Origin: Haematobia irritans
Lineage: Eukaryota; Arthropoda; Insecta; Diptera; Muscidae
Direction of reading: 5' to 3'
Assembly: GCF_050003625.1 (NCBI RefSeq)
Contig: NC_134400.1
Location: 48,473,096 to 48,537,095, forward strand
DNA length: 64,000 nucleotides
The translations under genes were made by a program, and so were the position numbers. Positions 10,141 to 20,796 of the stretch are shown one piece after another (position 1 is the first letter of the stretch; each line of letters begins with the position of its first letter). The notes beneath the pieces are model-generated. The model saw only the letters and a list, made by a program, of their open reading frames with translations. It was not told the origin of the DNA and ran no database searches.

Positions 10141-13100
10141 GTAAGATATATAATGCAAATGCAACTTATGTTTCTAAACCACTAACTTTTTCTATCGAAG
10201 GACCTAAGTGATGGAACTGATCATGTGTTTATTGTACAACAAATATTCCACCAACTACACAATCTGGTAGAGGAAACGAATAAACTCCAATCAAAATTCG
10301 TAGCCCTTAATGAAAGGTAATTATGCAGTTATAGCAATATAGTATAGACAGGACTAAGAAGTTATGTGAAATTGATGTTTTGGAGATAATTGGTGCGAAA
10401 ATTTAATTTGGAAGAAGGATTTCTTCAAAGACTTCGGGGGACTTAATTTAGATTCCAACATAACTCCTTCGATGATATTAACTGTAGGAAAACATTTTGT
10501 ATAATTCCGTCATTTAAATGAGTTTTTGAAACAGGTTACATTATTATTTTATCTAACGTAAAATGTTTTACTATTTCAGATTTACTGAATTATATGCACG
10601 AATAAATGAAACATCTGTAGATGTCTTCAAATTCAAAATTGACATATCGACTGCAGTGGATCATCACAAAGATGAAATTCAAACAGATCTTAATAAGAGG
10701 TGAATATAATTTCAATAATTTAAACCAAAAATGCCCAAAATAACCGATATTTACAGCCATTTTCATGTAGCTCTATTAGACTTTAACTGCCAGTTAACTG
10801 AAAATAAACTGTCAATATCTTCTCTCCGGTTAACGTTAACTGAAAAAAATTCTGTAGTTGCGTTCTTAACTGACATAACAGGTTGGCTGATAAGTCCCCG
10901 GTCTGACACATAGATGGCGTCGCTAGTATTAAATGCATATTATTATACCCTCCATCATAGGATGGGGGTATATTAACTTTGTCATTCCGTTTGTAACACA
11001 TCGAAATATTGCTCTAAGACCCCATAAAGTATATATATTCTGGGTCGTGGTGAAATTCTGAGTCGATCTTAGCATGTCCGTCCGTCCGTCCGTCCGTCCG
11101 TCCGACTGTTGAAATCACGCTAACTTCCGAACGAAACAAGCTATCGCCTTGAAACTTGGCACAAGTAGTTGTTATCGATGTAGGTCGGATGGTATTGAAA
11201 ATGGGCCATATCGGTCCACTTTTACGTATAGCCCCCATATAAAGGGACCCTCAGATTTGGCTTGTGGAGCCTCTAACAGAAGCATATTTCATCCGATCCG
11301 GTTGAAATTTGGTATATGGTGTTGGTATACAGTCTCTAACAACCATGCAAAAATTGGTCCACATCGGTCCATAATTATATATAGCCCCCATATAAACCGA
11401 TCCCCAGATTTGGCTTGCAGAGCCTAAAAGAGAAGCAAATTTCATCCGATCCGGCTGAAATTTGGTACATGGTGTTGGTATATGGTCTCTAACAACCGTG
11501 CAAAAATTGGTCCATATCGGTCCTTAATTATATATAGCCCCCATATAAACCGATCTCCAGATTTGGCTTGTGGAGCCTCTAAGAGAAGCATATTTCATCC
11601 GATCCGGCTGAAATTTGGTACGTGGTGTTGGTATATGGTCTCTAACAACCGTGCAAAAATTGGTCCACATCGGTCCTTAATTATATATAGCCCCCATATA
11701 AACCGATCCCCAGATTTGGCTTGCGGAGCCTAAAAGAGAGGCAAATTTCATCCGATCCGGCTGAAATTTGGTACATGGTGTTGGTATATGGTCTCTAACA
11801 ACCGTGCAAAAATTGGTTCACATCGGTCAATAATTATATATAGCCCCCATATAAACCGATCCCCAGATTTGGATGGTGGAGCCTCTAAGAGAAGCATATT
11901 TCATCCGATCCGGCTGAAATTTGGTACGTGGTGTTGGTATATGGTCTCTAACAACCGTGCAAAAATTGGTCCACATCGGTCCATAATTATATATAGCCCC
12001 CATATAAACCGATCCCCAGATTTGGCTTGCGGAGCCTAAAAGAGAGGCAAATTTCATGCGATCCGGCTGAAATTTGGTACATGGTGTTGGTATATGGTCT
12101 CTAACAACCGTGCAAAAATTGGTTCACATCGGTCAATAATTATATATAGCCCCCATATAAACCGATCCCCAGATTTGGCTTGTGGAGCCTCTAAGAGAAG
12201 CATATTTCATCCGATCCGGCTGAAATTTGGTACGTGGTGTTGGTATATGGTCTCTAACAACCATGCAAAAATTGGTCCACATCGGTCCTTAATTATATAT
12301 AGCCCCCATATAAGCCGATCCCCAGATTTGGCTTGCGGAGCCTAAAAGAGAAGCAAATTTCATCCGATCCGGCTGAAATTTGGTACATGGTGTTGGTATA
12401 TGGTCTCTAATAACCATGCAAAAATTGGTCCACATCGGTTCATAATTATATATAGACCCCATATAAACCGATCCCCAGATTTGGCTTGCGAAGTCTCCAA
12501 ATTTCATCCAATCCGGTTGTAATTTGGAACATGGTGTTAGTATATGATCTTTAACAACCATGCCAGAATTGGTCCATATCGGTCCATAATTATATATAGC
12601 CCCCATATAAAACGTTCTCCAGATTTGACCTCCGGAGCCTCGTGGAGGAGCAAAATTCATCCGATCCGGTTCAAATTAGGAACGTGGTGTTAGTATATGG
12701 TCGCTAACAACGATACCAAAATTGGTCCAATCACACAAAAATTGGTGCATATCGGTTCATAATCATGGTTGCCACTAGAGTCAAAATTTTCTTTCTATAG
12801 AAAATTTTGTCAAAATTTTTATTTCTATAGAAAATTTTGTGAAAATTTAATTTCTATAGAAAATTTTTTTAAAATTTTATTTCTGTAGAAAATTTTGTCA
12901 AAATTTTATGTCTTCTTTGTCAAACTGATTTATATACGTATTGGATCGATGTTTTTTGATTTAATATATACCACGTATGGACTTACATACAATTTAGAAG
13001 ATGGTGTTAGGAGGTTTTAAGATACCTTGCCATCGGCAATCGTTACCGCAACTTATGTAATTCGATTCTGGATGGCAGTGTTTAGAAGAAGTTTCTACGC

Positions 13101-16100
13101 AATCCCTGATGGAGGGTACATAAGCTTCGGCCTGGCCGAACTTACGGCCGTATATACTTGTTTTTATATAGTACCAACCTTCAAATGATTCGTGTCAAAA
13201 TTTGACGTCTGTAAGTCAATTAGTTTGTGAAATAGAGCGTCTTTTGTGAAGCAACTTTTCTTATTGTGAAAAAGTGTTTTGATAAAATACTGTTTTCTGA
13301 AGGGAAAAAATACGGTGGAAGCAAAAACTTGGCCATCCTGTTATGTAAGGTGAGAGATATGTCCATAGTGCGGTTTAAAAGTTCGTTAGCTAACGTAGCA
13401 CCAACGGAGCTTCATGAAAATGGGGGTTACAATGATTTGTATTTTTTTTTTTTGTGTTGGATTAATTTTATTACTTTGTTTCTGCAAATTATACCTACAC
13501 AGAAAATAATGTTGTTAGATTCAATCACGACAATAACAATATCAATTACAGATTTAATAAAATGTTAAAAATATCTTTGATTAAAAAAATTTCCACTATA
13601 TTGTTCATTTGATTCAATTTAAAAATTTTATTGTTTTTACTATCATTTTCATGAAGCTCCGTTAGTGCTACGTTAGCTAACGAACTTTTAAACCGTATTA
13701 TGGACGAAGCTGTCGTCTTGTCTTTATATTCCATAGGCCAGTTAGGAACTTAACTGACGAAAATTTTTCAGTTAAAGTTAACCGGAGAGAAGATATTTGC
13801 AATTTACTTTCTGTTAACTGGCAGTTAACGGAGCTACATGAAAATGGCCGTTAATCTACTAAATTTTTTAATTGACACAATCAATTGTTTATTTGAACTT
13901 TATCCCAATTTTTAGTTATTTTGTGATTAATTTTAACTCTCCGATAGGTGGGTAGGGTCCCTATGGAAGTTTTTTACTTTTATTATGTCATAACTCTTTA
14001 TTTTACCTGCTCTTAAACATGATAGTTTATGGCTCATCGCATTCTATTTTATATCACATAACATACAGTTTTATGCATGAATAAAAGACCCAAAAGTTCG
14101 ATCCATGTTCTTGAATAGCCCCCACATAGACCGAGGCAGGAATTTTTATCCGACGTGCCTTAAATTCCGATTGTAGTGCTGTTTTGAGTCCACAAATAGA
14201 TGTGAAAAATACCTTCCCAATTTGACTGCTTGAGGGCATAGAAACGGCCATTTTCACAAGATTTGTGTGAAATTAAACAAATCAGGGGTATTTAGGTCCA
14301 TAATGAAATATTATACATTTAATTTGTATCGGTAGGTGTGCATTTACAGAGTGGCTGATATGCAATTCAGCATAGTGCTATATTTGTATATCCTCCACCA
14401 AAGGATGGGGGGAATATTAACTTTGTCATTCTGTTTGTAACACATCGAAATACCGGTCTGAGACCCCATAAAGTATTCTGGGTCGTGGTGAAATTCTGAG
14501 TCGATCTAACGATACCCCTCCATCTGTTGAAAACGCACTAACAAATGGATTACATTTACGTATAGCCCCCATATAAACCTATCTCCACACGTAAAGAACA
14601 AAAACGTTTGGAAAACGTGTACCGAAAACGTTTTTCTTTTGTTAGAGTTTTTTGAATTTCTTCGAAAATTTTAAACTTTTATCACCAAAAAAATTCGTTT
14701 GTTAAAAAATTTTTATTTTTTCAATAAAAAAATATTTTTGAACCAATAACACAGTTCATTTCGTTTATATCAAGCACTGTTCTTTTCTGACTTTAAGTCT
14801 TTAATAAGACAGATTTTACAGTTCATAGTAAAAATTTAATATAGTAGTATGTAATGTTGAACACTTTTCGGAATCTTTCGAACATATCTGGAATATATGT
14901 AAAAAAAAAACAAAAAAAAACTTTTTGGAGTTCGGTCGAAGCAGGGCTCGAACCCACGACCCTTGGCATGCAAGGCGGACGTAGCAACCACTGCTCCACG
15001 GTGCCCAACTAAATGTTTGCTATTGATGACAATAACAGCTACGTAGCTCAGTGGATAGTGTGCTGGCTTACAAATTGCATGGTCCGCGGTTCGATTTTCC
15101 GTCCAGGCGGAAGGTAAAATTTTAAAAATTTATAAAATCGTATAATTTCTTCTACATTGTTTGTATTACAGAAAAAGGCACTAAGAACTAAAAAACCTCG
15201 TGGAAGTGAGAAATATGTGAGGGAAAATGCAATTAGCCAGAAAAGATTGTTTTTGAATTAGTCTTTATGAAATTGTTTTTACATCCTGGAAAAGAGTAAA
15301 CGTTTATCACAAACAGTATATACTTTTCTTCCAAATAAACTTCCTTACAGCGAAAAGCAAATTAGAAACGAACTTTGTTTGTCTAAAATTTCGTTTGGGA
15401 AGAAAGAATTATTTTTGTGCGTGCAGATTTGGCTTGCGGAGCCTCTTGGAGGAGCCAATTTCATCAGATCCGGTTGAAATTTGGTACATGATGTTGGTAT
15501 AAAGCCTCTAACAACCATGCAAAAATTGGTCCATATCGAACTATAATTATATATAACCACCTTATAAACTGATCCCAAAATTTGACTTCCTGTGCTTCCA
15601 GTAGGTGATAATTTCATCCCATCCGGTTGAAATTTGGTCCCCAAATAACTAAAATAATAGCATCAAATTTTAGAATTGGCTAACTATGGCGAAGCGAAAG
15701 ATACAATTTTCCTCTGATTTCTTTAGCAAGTAATTTTGTTTGTTCACAAACTGCCCAATTTCAAATAGCTTCCTATCGGAAAAAACCAAATTCAGTAACA
15801 CGACACTTTCGTGTAAGCAAAGCAACTGCTTGGCTATTTCTAACTGGTTTTTGTGCTCTTGCACTTTTTGGAACTTAAATGATTTTAGTTCAAGCTCATT
15901 TTTCAATATGTACTTCATCCGTTTCTGCAATTTGTTCAGCTCATGAGCATGTTGTCTTTCACTGCGATCTTGCCTTCAGTTTTCGTATCATTTCGGGTGC
16001 TGCTACAGCTTTTCCGTCAATTTTTTGGAAGAGATGCAACACTGCCAGTATTACTGTAAAGAGCAATGGTACGAGAAACAAAAGATTTATTCATGTGCTG

Positions 16101-17279
16101 GAGGGCTCCAGCGATTGCCACTTGTGATTTTTCAGCCAAATATAAAGCAATTACACTATCACGATTGAATTCCATCACAAATAACTTTATTTCTGCATGC
16201 AATAGATCAAAATGCTTTTATAAGCTTATAAGCAATAAAATCGTCGAGCTATTTAGAAATAATAGCAACCTGAAGAAGGTTGTCGTACATATCAGCCACT
16301 TTAAACTTTCATTAAATATAAAATATTCCATAATTTCCCCTACAGGGATACTTTTTATTAAAAAGTAATTTATTGTAAATAATTTCCTTTTTTATATATA
16401 TTTAAAATAAAAAGTATTTAAAAACATTAAGAATATTCAAGAGTATATTAAGCTATGTACGTTTAGTTACCTTTTAAATATACATCTAACTAAAAAACAT
16501 ATATATTTTATTTTAGATTTGAACGCATGAATTCACAGTTTAACAATGAAATTAAAGCCTTCAAAACAGATATCTCAAAGGCTTTGGAAGGACAAAAAAC
16601 ATCACTGGACAAAATTGTAAATGAATCCGAAAAATATCATAAAAGGTATTTAGGGATATTTTATAAATACATAAAGTCTTTTGCTTTCACTAACCACCAC
16701 ATTTTTAGGCAAGATGAACAAATAAAGGCCCTATGGGATAATGGCTCAATGGAAAATAAATCGAATTGGACTATAATCCTTCGAAGACTAGATGGCTCTA
16801 TTGATTTCAATCGCACCTGGAATGAATATAAACATGGCTTTGGCAATACAAATTCTGAATTTTTTCTAGGTCTTGAGGTGCTGCACAAAATTACTTCAAA
16901 TGGTACTGCTCACGAGCTCTTCATCAGATTAAAGTTTTCCGATAATCTAGAAAGATATGCCCGTTATGATAATATTGTCATTGGCAGTGAAGAAGAGGGA
17001 TATATTTTAAAGGAACTGGGTGCCTTTAGTGGACAAGTTGAGGATTCACTCAGACACCATGTGGGTGAAAAATTTACAACCAAAGATCGAGATAATGATA
17101 ATGCCAACAATGGAAATTGTGCTCAGCTCTATGGAGGTCCTTGGTGGTTCTATCAATGTAGTCCAAGCAGTCAACTTTTCGGTCCATACAATTGGAAGTC
17201 ACGTGATCATGGCATGAGATGGGGTCTGCATAGAATATATGGCTTAAAATTTGTGGAGATAAAATTAAGGGAACTATAA
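10063..17279 (+). CDS. Fibrinogen-related secreted protein (FREP-type), five exons
   Basis: Joining 10063-10140, 10201-10316, 10580-10699, 16517-16645 and 16709-17279 gives 1014 bases, one open frame of 337 residues. All introns are GT-AG. The first is phase 0; the next three are phase 2, each splitting an Arg codon (AG|A or AG|G). The protein starts with a signal peptide (MGICIIFIILCFTHFVNS). A Glu/Lys/Leu-rich, probably coiled-coil stretch covers residues 27-147. A fibrinogen C-terminal domain follows, with NWTIILRRLDGSIDF, NEYKHGFG, EFFLGLEVLHKIT, RYARYDN, GAFSG, the calcium-loop-like DRDNDN and the NCAQ...WWFYQC cysteine pair. Such proteins act as extracellular pattern-recognition or clotting-type lectins, so an immune role is an inference. 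Oddity: the usual first 30-40 residues of the domain, with its first cysteine pair, are not visible. The start was chosen for the signal peptide and a good context (AACATGG). The 5.8-kb intron 3 is full of transposons. Confidence 0.85.
10201..10316 (+). CDS. FREP-type gene exon 2 (coiled coil)
   Basis: It encodes DLSDGTDHVFIVQQIFHQ and then LHNLVEETNKLQSKFVALNE plus the first two bases of Arg. Leu/Ile/Val spacing suggests a coiled coil. The donor is AAAG|GTAATT. Confidence 0.8.
10580..10699 (+). CDS. FREP-type gene exon 3 (coiled coil)
   Basis: A symmetric 2-2 phase exon of 120 bp, acceptor ATTTCAG, donor AAGAG|GTGAAT. It opens RFTELYARINETSVDVFKFK and closes EIQTDLNKR. The layout resembles exon 4 (RFERMNSQFNNEIKAFKTDI), consistent with an old exon duplication. 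Confidence 0.8.
10740..10900 (+). repeat. Left arm of an inverted-repeat element (family G) in FREP intron 3
   Basis: GCCATTTTCATGTAGCTC, TTAACTGCCAGTTAACTG and ATCTTCTCTCCGGTTAACG reappear as the reverse complement at 13740-13865. These look like the terminal arms of one DNA element, now 3 kb apart because a family A element (10943-13163) was inserted. Confidence 0.65.
10943..13163 (+). mobile_element. Complete family A DINE-like element in FREP intron 3
   Basis: It has every part of family A. The 5' hairpin (TTATACCCTCCATCATAGG, closing GGGGGTATA) is followed by ATTCTGAGTCGATC and a (GTCC)n tract at 11078-11103. Then come eight or so 153-bp units to 12720, a short 29-bp array and the 3' double hairpin ending CTTGTTTT. 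It lies in sense orientation in the intron. No protein is encoded. Confidence 0.85.
13190..13865 (+). repeat. Right part of family G foldback element, with internal inverted repeat
   Basis: An inner pair of inverted repeats (13372-13425 and 13645-13705) shares AAAAGTTCGTTAGCTAACGT and GGAGCTTCATGAAAATG. Between them lies a TTGATTAAAAAAATT-rich remnant (about 13497-13640) that resembles the AATTAATT MITE at 17334. The outer end (13740-13865) mirrors 10740-10900. Confidence 0.6.
13866..14395. other. Intron 3 DNA without a recognised element
   Basis: AT-rich. Around 14115 a fragment reading TAGCCCCCACATAGACCGA may be a very old family A remnant. Confidence 0.4.
14932..15005 (-). other. tRNA-like head 1 of element D (Pol III promoter-like)
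   Basis: On the - strand it reads GGCACCGTGGAGCAGTGG (box A TGGAGCAGTGG). Box B is decayed (GGGTTCGAGCCC), and GCTTCGACCGAA follows. It resembles the SINE head but has no CCA-type acceptor pairing, so it is not scored as a tRNA gene. Confidence 0.6.
15036..15113 (+). other. tRNA-like head 2 of element D (Pol III promoter-like)
   Basis: Box A is TAGCTCAGTGG and box B is GGTTCGATTTTC, with CCGTCCAGGCGG after it. The copies at 20797-20870 and 53810-53868 (both - strand) have GGTTCGATTCTCC. Confidence 0.6.
15670..16196 (-). pseudogene. Tc1/mariner-superfamily transposase relic in FREP intron 3
   Basis: On the - strand the N-terminal helix-turn-helix reads RDSVIALYLAEKSQVAIAGA and then KSFVSRTIALYSNTGSVAS. 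After a frameshift come APEMIRKLKARS, ILKNELELKSFKFQKVQEHK, LVFSDRKLFEIGQFVNKQN and ENCIFRFA. The order matches IS630/Tc1/mariner transposases, and LVFSD holds the first catalytic Asp. It has several frameshifts and stops and ends before the second Asp. Confidence 0.8.
16517..16645 (+). CDS. FREP-type gene exon 4 (coiled coil)
   Basis: A symmetric 2-2 phase exon of 129 bp, acceptor TTTTAG, donor AAAAG|GTATTT. It encodes RFERMNSQFNNEIKAFKTDI through to ESEKYHK. The following 63-bp intron has no in-frame stop, so a simple open-frame reading wrongly joins exons 4 and 5. Confidence 0.75.
16709..17279 (+). CDS. FREP-type gene exon 5 (fibrinogen domain)
   Basis: The acceptor is ATTTTTAG|GC. It encodes the fibrinogen fold from QDEQIKALWDNGSMENKSNW to the stop at 17277-17279. 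The second disulphide pair (NCAQLYGGPWWFYQC), a DRDNDN calcium loop and the closing HGMRWGLHRIYGLKFVEIKL are present. Confidence 0.85.
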
Positions 17280-17333
17280 TCACAAATATACGAATATATA
17301 TTTTCATTCATCATTATCAAAATCGTTAAGATA

Positions 17334-17635
17334 CACACCAACATTTTTTTTTTCTGATTCAATCACGAAATTAATTAATCCAATTAATTTTTTAATTGAA
17401 ATGTCTTCAATCACAGAAATGATAGTATCAATTAAAAAATTAATTGAAGGTCAATTAAAAATAAATTGATCCAATTAAAAAATTAATTGATACTATTAAT
17501 GTTTGTGATTAATTTTTGTTTTAATTAAAAAATTTTTTGAATCAATTAAATTATTAATTGAATATTTTTTAAAACTCAATTAAAATTTTAATTGGAAAAA
17601 TTTTCGTGAATTTTTTTTCTGTGTACTAGCATAAA
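17334..17635. mobile_element. AATTAATT-rich MITE (family E)
   Basis: It starts just after the FREP stop codon. It is built from short palindromes such as CAATTAATTTTTTAATTG, which recur in both orientations. The right end reads CGTGAATTTTTTTTCTGTGT, and the left mirrors it weakly (TTTTTTCTGATTCAATCACG). Better-preserved copies are at 59648-60177 and 60178-60530. It may supply an AATAAA near 17459 for the gene, which is speculative. Confidence 0.65.
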
Positions 17636-17945
17636 AATTAGAAATTACTCAAAGAGCGTAAAATTTGAATACTTTAAGAGATACACTGAAGTAAATTTCA
17701 CTTTATTTTAGTTGAAATGGAAATTAATATGTTTTAGTTAGAGCTTCCCCAATATGAAGTTCTATAGTTAATCGAACTAAGCCGAGCAAGCCGAAAATTG
17801 TCATTCCGTCTGTAACAATCGAAATATTGGTCTCAGACCTCATACAAGATATATATACTGGAACTTGGCGATCGATGTCCGCCCGTCTGTCAAAATCACG
17901 CTAACTTCCGAACGAAAAAAGCTATCGATTTGAAACTTCCCATAG

Positions 17946-18110
17946 CGTAGCCAAAAAAAGTAATGAAAATATTCGTTATCGATCCGGAAGTGGTACAAAA
18001 TTGGCTTAAAAGCAATGAATTTTACATGGGCTTGTCATAGGGCGAAAGTCATCTTTTTAAGCATCCGCTGCATTGATTTCGCATTTGTTCTTCAGATGTG
18101 CTGCTACTTC
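17946..18110 (-). mobile_element. Fragment of CCCAGC-type MITE (family F)
   Basis: AGCGTAGCCAAAAAAAGTAA, ATCCGGAAGTGGTACAAAAT and ACATGGGCTTGTCATAGGG match the reverse complement of the right half of the MITE at 41533-42023. The other half is absent, and a LINE relic follows. Confidence 0.65.
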
Positions 18111-18139
18111 AGTCTTTCGGATTTCATTAAAAAGAAATT

Positions 18140-18489
18140 AGGGAAAAACCTACAAACTATCATAACAATAAAGTCAAATGCTATCGATACTGACGAAATT
18201 TTTTCAAAATTTGTCATGCTTATTATTCCGAGTATACTTAAATACATTACTTATTTTATAAATACATAACATCTAGTTAATTTCCAACACTGTGGAAACT
18301 GGCTAAAATTATACATGTTCCAAAGGGTGGCAATGAATGCCGTCCTATTGCGATTTTACCATTTCTCTCGAAAGTGTTTGAAAGACTTGTTCATCTACAA
18401 ATTCGCCAATACCTAACTGAATATAAGATGTTAACTGACCGTCGCATAGCTGTCTCACTGCAATCTATACACTCAAAAACAAGTACATA
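18140..18489 (+). pseudogene. Jockey-type LINE reverse transcriptase relic
   Basis: The frame reads TIKSNAIDTDEIFSKFVMLI, then IPSILKYITYFINT. After a frameshift it gives TLWKLAKIIHVPKGGNECRP, IAILPFLSKVFERLVHLQI and RQYLTEYKMLTDR. This is the N-terminal RT region (xxWKxAxIxxxPKxxxxxxRPI, then LPxxSKxxER) of jockey-like non-LTR retrotransposons. It stops where element D begins, before the RT catalytic motif. Confidence 0.8.
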
Positions 18490-18760
18490 CACGCAAAAAA
18501 TAATTCTTTCCTACCAAACGGAATTTTAGACAAACAAAGTTTCGCTGTAAGGAAGTTTATTTGGAAGAAGAGTATATACTTTTTGTGATAAACGTTTATT
18601 TTTTTCCATGATGTAAAAACAATTTCATAAAGACTAACTAAAAAAAACTATTTTCTGGCTAATTGCATTTTACCTCACATCTTTCTCACTTCCACAAGGT
18701 TTTTTAGTTCTTAGCACCTTTTCTGTAATACAAACAAAATAGAACAATTTTATACACTTT

Positions 18761-20785
18761 TTATACCCTCCATCATAGGATGGGGGTATATTAACTTTGT
18801 CATTCCGTTTGTAACACATCGAAATATTGCTCTAAGACCCCATAAAGTATATATATTCTGGGTCGTGGTGAAATTCTGAGTCGATCTAAGCATGTCCGTC
18901 CGTCCGTCCGTCTGTTGAAAATACGCTAACTTCCGAACGAAACAAGCTATCGACTTGAAACTTGGCACACGTAGTTGCTATTGATCTACGTCGGATGGTA
19001 TTGAAAATGGGCCATATCGGTCCACTTTTACGTATAGCCCCCATATAAAGGGACCCTCAGATGGCTTGTGGAGCCTCTAACAGAAGCATATTTCATCCGA
19101 TCCGGCTGAAATTTGGTACATGGTGTTGGTATATGGTCTCTAACAACCATGCAAAAATTGGTCCACATCGGTCCATAATTATATATAGCCCCCATATAAA
19201 CCGATCCCCAGATTTGGCTTACGGAGCCTAAAAGAGAAGCAAGTTTCATCCGATCCGGCTGAAATTTGGTATATGGTCTCTAACTACCATGCAAAAATTG
19301 GTCCACATCGGTCCATAATTATATATAGCCCCCATATAAACCGATCCCCAGATTTGGCTTGCGGAGCCTCAAAGAGAAGAAAATTTCATCCGATCCGGCT
19401 GAAATTTGGTACATGATGTTGGTATATGGTCTCTAACAACCATGCAAAAATTGGTCCAAATCGGTCCTTAATTATATATAGCCCCCATATAAACCGATCC
19501 CCATATTTGGCTTGTGGAGCCTCGAAGAGAAGCATATTTCATCCGATCCGGCTGAAATTTGGTACATGGTGTTGGTATATGGTCTCTAACAATCATGCAA
19601 AAATTGGTCCACATGGGTCCATAATTATATATAACCCCCATATAAACCGATCCCCAGATTTGGCTTCCGGAGCCTTAAAGAGACGCAAATTTCATTCGAT
19701 CCGGCTGAAATTTGGTACATGATGTTGGTATATGGTCTCTAACAACCATGCAAAAATTGGTCCACATCGGTTCATAATTATATATAGCCCCCATATAAAC
19801 CGATCCCCAGATTTGGCTTGCGAAGTCTCCAATAGAAGCAAATTTCATCCAAGCCGGTTGTAATTTGGAACATGGTGGTAGTATATGATCTTTAACAACC
19901 GTGCCAGAATTGGTCCATATCGGTCCATAATTATATATAGCCCCCATATAAAACGTTCTCCAGATGTGACCTCCGGAGCCTCTTGGAGGAGCAAAAGTCA
20001 TCCGATCCGGTTCAAATTAGGAACGTGGTGTTAGTATATGGTCGCTAACAACCATACCAAAATTGGTCCAATCACATAAAAATTGGTCCATATCGGTTCA
20101 TAATCATGGTTGCCACTAGAGCCAAAAATAATCTACCAAAATTTTATTTCTATAGAAAATTTTGTCAAAATGTTATTCGGTTCATAATAAAATTTTCATC
20201 ATTTTCGAAATTTTATTTCTATAGAAAATTTTGTCTAAATTTTATTTCTATAGAAAATTTTGTTCAAATTTTATTTGGTTCATAATCATGGTTGCCACTC
20301 GAGCCACAACTAATCTACCAAGATTTTATTTCTATAGAAAATTTTGTCAAAAGTTTATTTCTATAGAAAATTTTGTTAAAATTTTATTTCTGTAGAAATT
20401 TTTGTCAAAATTTTCTTTCTATAGAATATTTTGTCAAAATTTTTTTTCTATAGAAAATTTTGTGAAAATTTTATTTCTATAGAAAATTTTGTTAAAATTT
20501 TATTTCTGTAGAAAATTTTGTGAAAATTTTATGTCTACTTTGTCAAACTGAATTATATACTTATTGGATCGATCTTTTTTGATTTAATATATGCCACGTA
20601 TGGACTTACATACAATTTAGAAGATGGTGTTAGGAGGTTTTAAGATACCTTGCCATCGGCAAGCGTTACCGCAACTTAAGTAATTCGATTGTGGATGGCA
20701 GTGCTTAGAAGAAGTTTCTACGCAATCCATGATGGAGGGTACATAAGCTTCGGCCTGGCCGAACTTACGGCCGTATATACTTGTT
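18761..20785 (+). mobile_element. Complete family A element nested in element D copy 2
   Basis: It has the 5' hairpin (TTATACCCTCCATCATAGG), (GTCC)n, 153-bp units, the 29-bp array, the 3' block and the end TACTTGTT. Both flanks (TTTATACACTTT on the left, AAATTTTACCTTCGCC on the right) belong to element D, giving a precise nested insertion. Confidence 0.82.
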
Positions 20786-20796
20786 AAATTTTACCT

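Larger units (their letters stand above)
14588..15423 (+). mobile_element. Element D, copy 1: two divergent tRNA-like heads with unrelated arms
   Basis: An 836-bp insertion in a family A repeat, flanked by CA at 14586-14587 and 15424-15425. The ends read CACGTAAAG and, inverted, CACGCACAAAAA. Inside, two tRNA-like segments point away from each other (14932-15005 on -, 15036-15113 on +). Copies 2 (18490) and 3 (51593) keep the same arrangement. I do not recognise a named family. Confidence 0.7.
14396..15643 (+). mobile_element. Diverged family A element split by element D
   Basis: It starts with a decayed 5' hairpin (ATCCTCCACCAAAGGATGG) and the usual AACTTTGTCATTCTGTTTG block. At 14587 its first 153-bp unit is cut by a D element and resumes at 15424 (CAGATTTGGCTTGCGGAGCC). 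It stops after about two units with no 3' end. Confidence 0.75.

Noticed and set aside
11341..12400. Regular repeat and spacer pattern suggesting a CRISPR array
   Set aside because: Units are 153 bp, contiguous and similar throughout, with no unique spacers, in a eukaryotic transposon.
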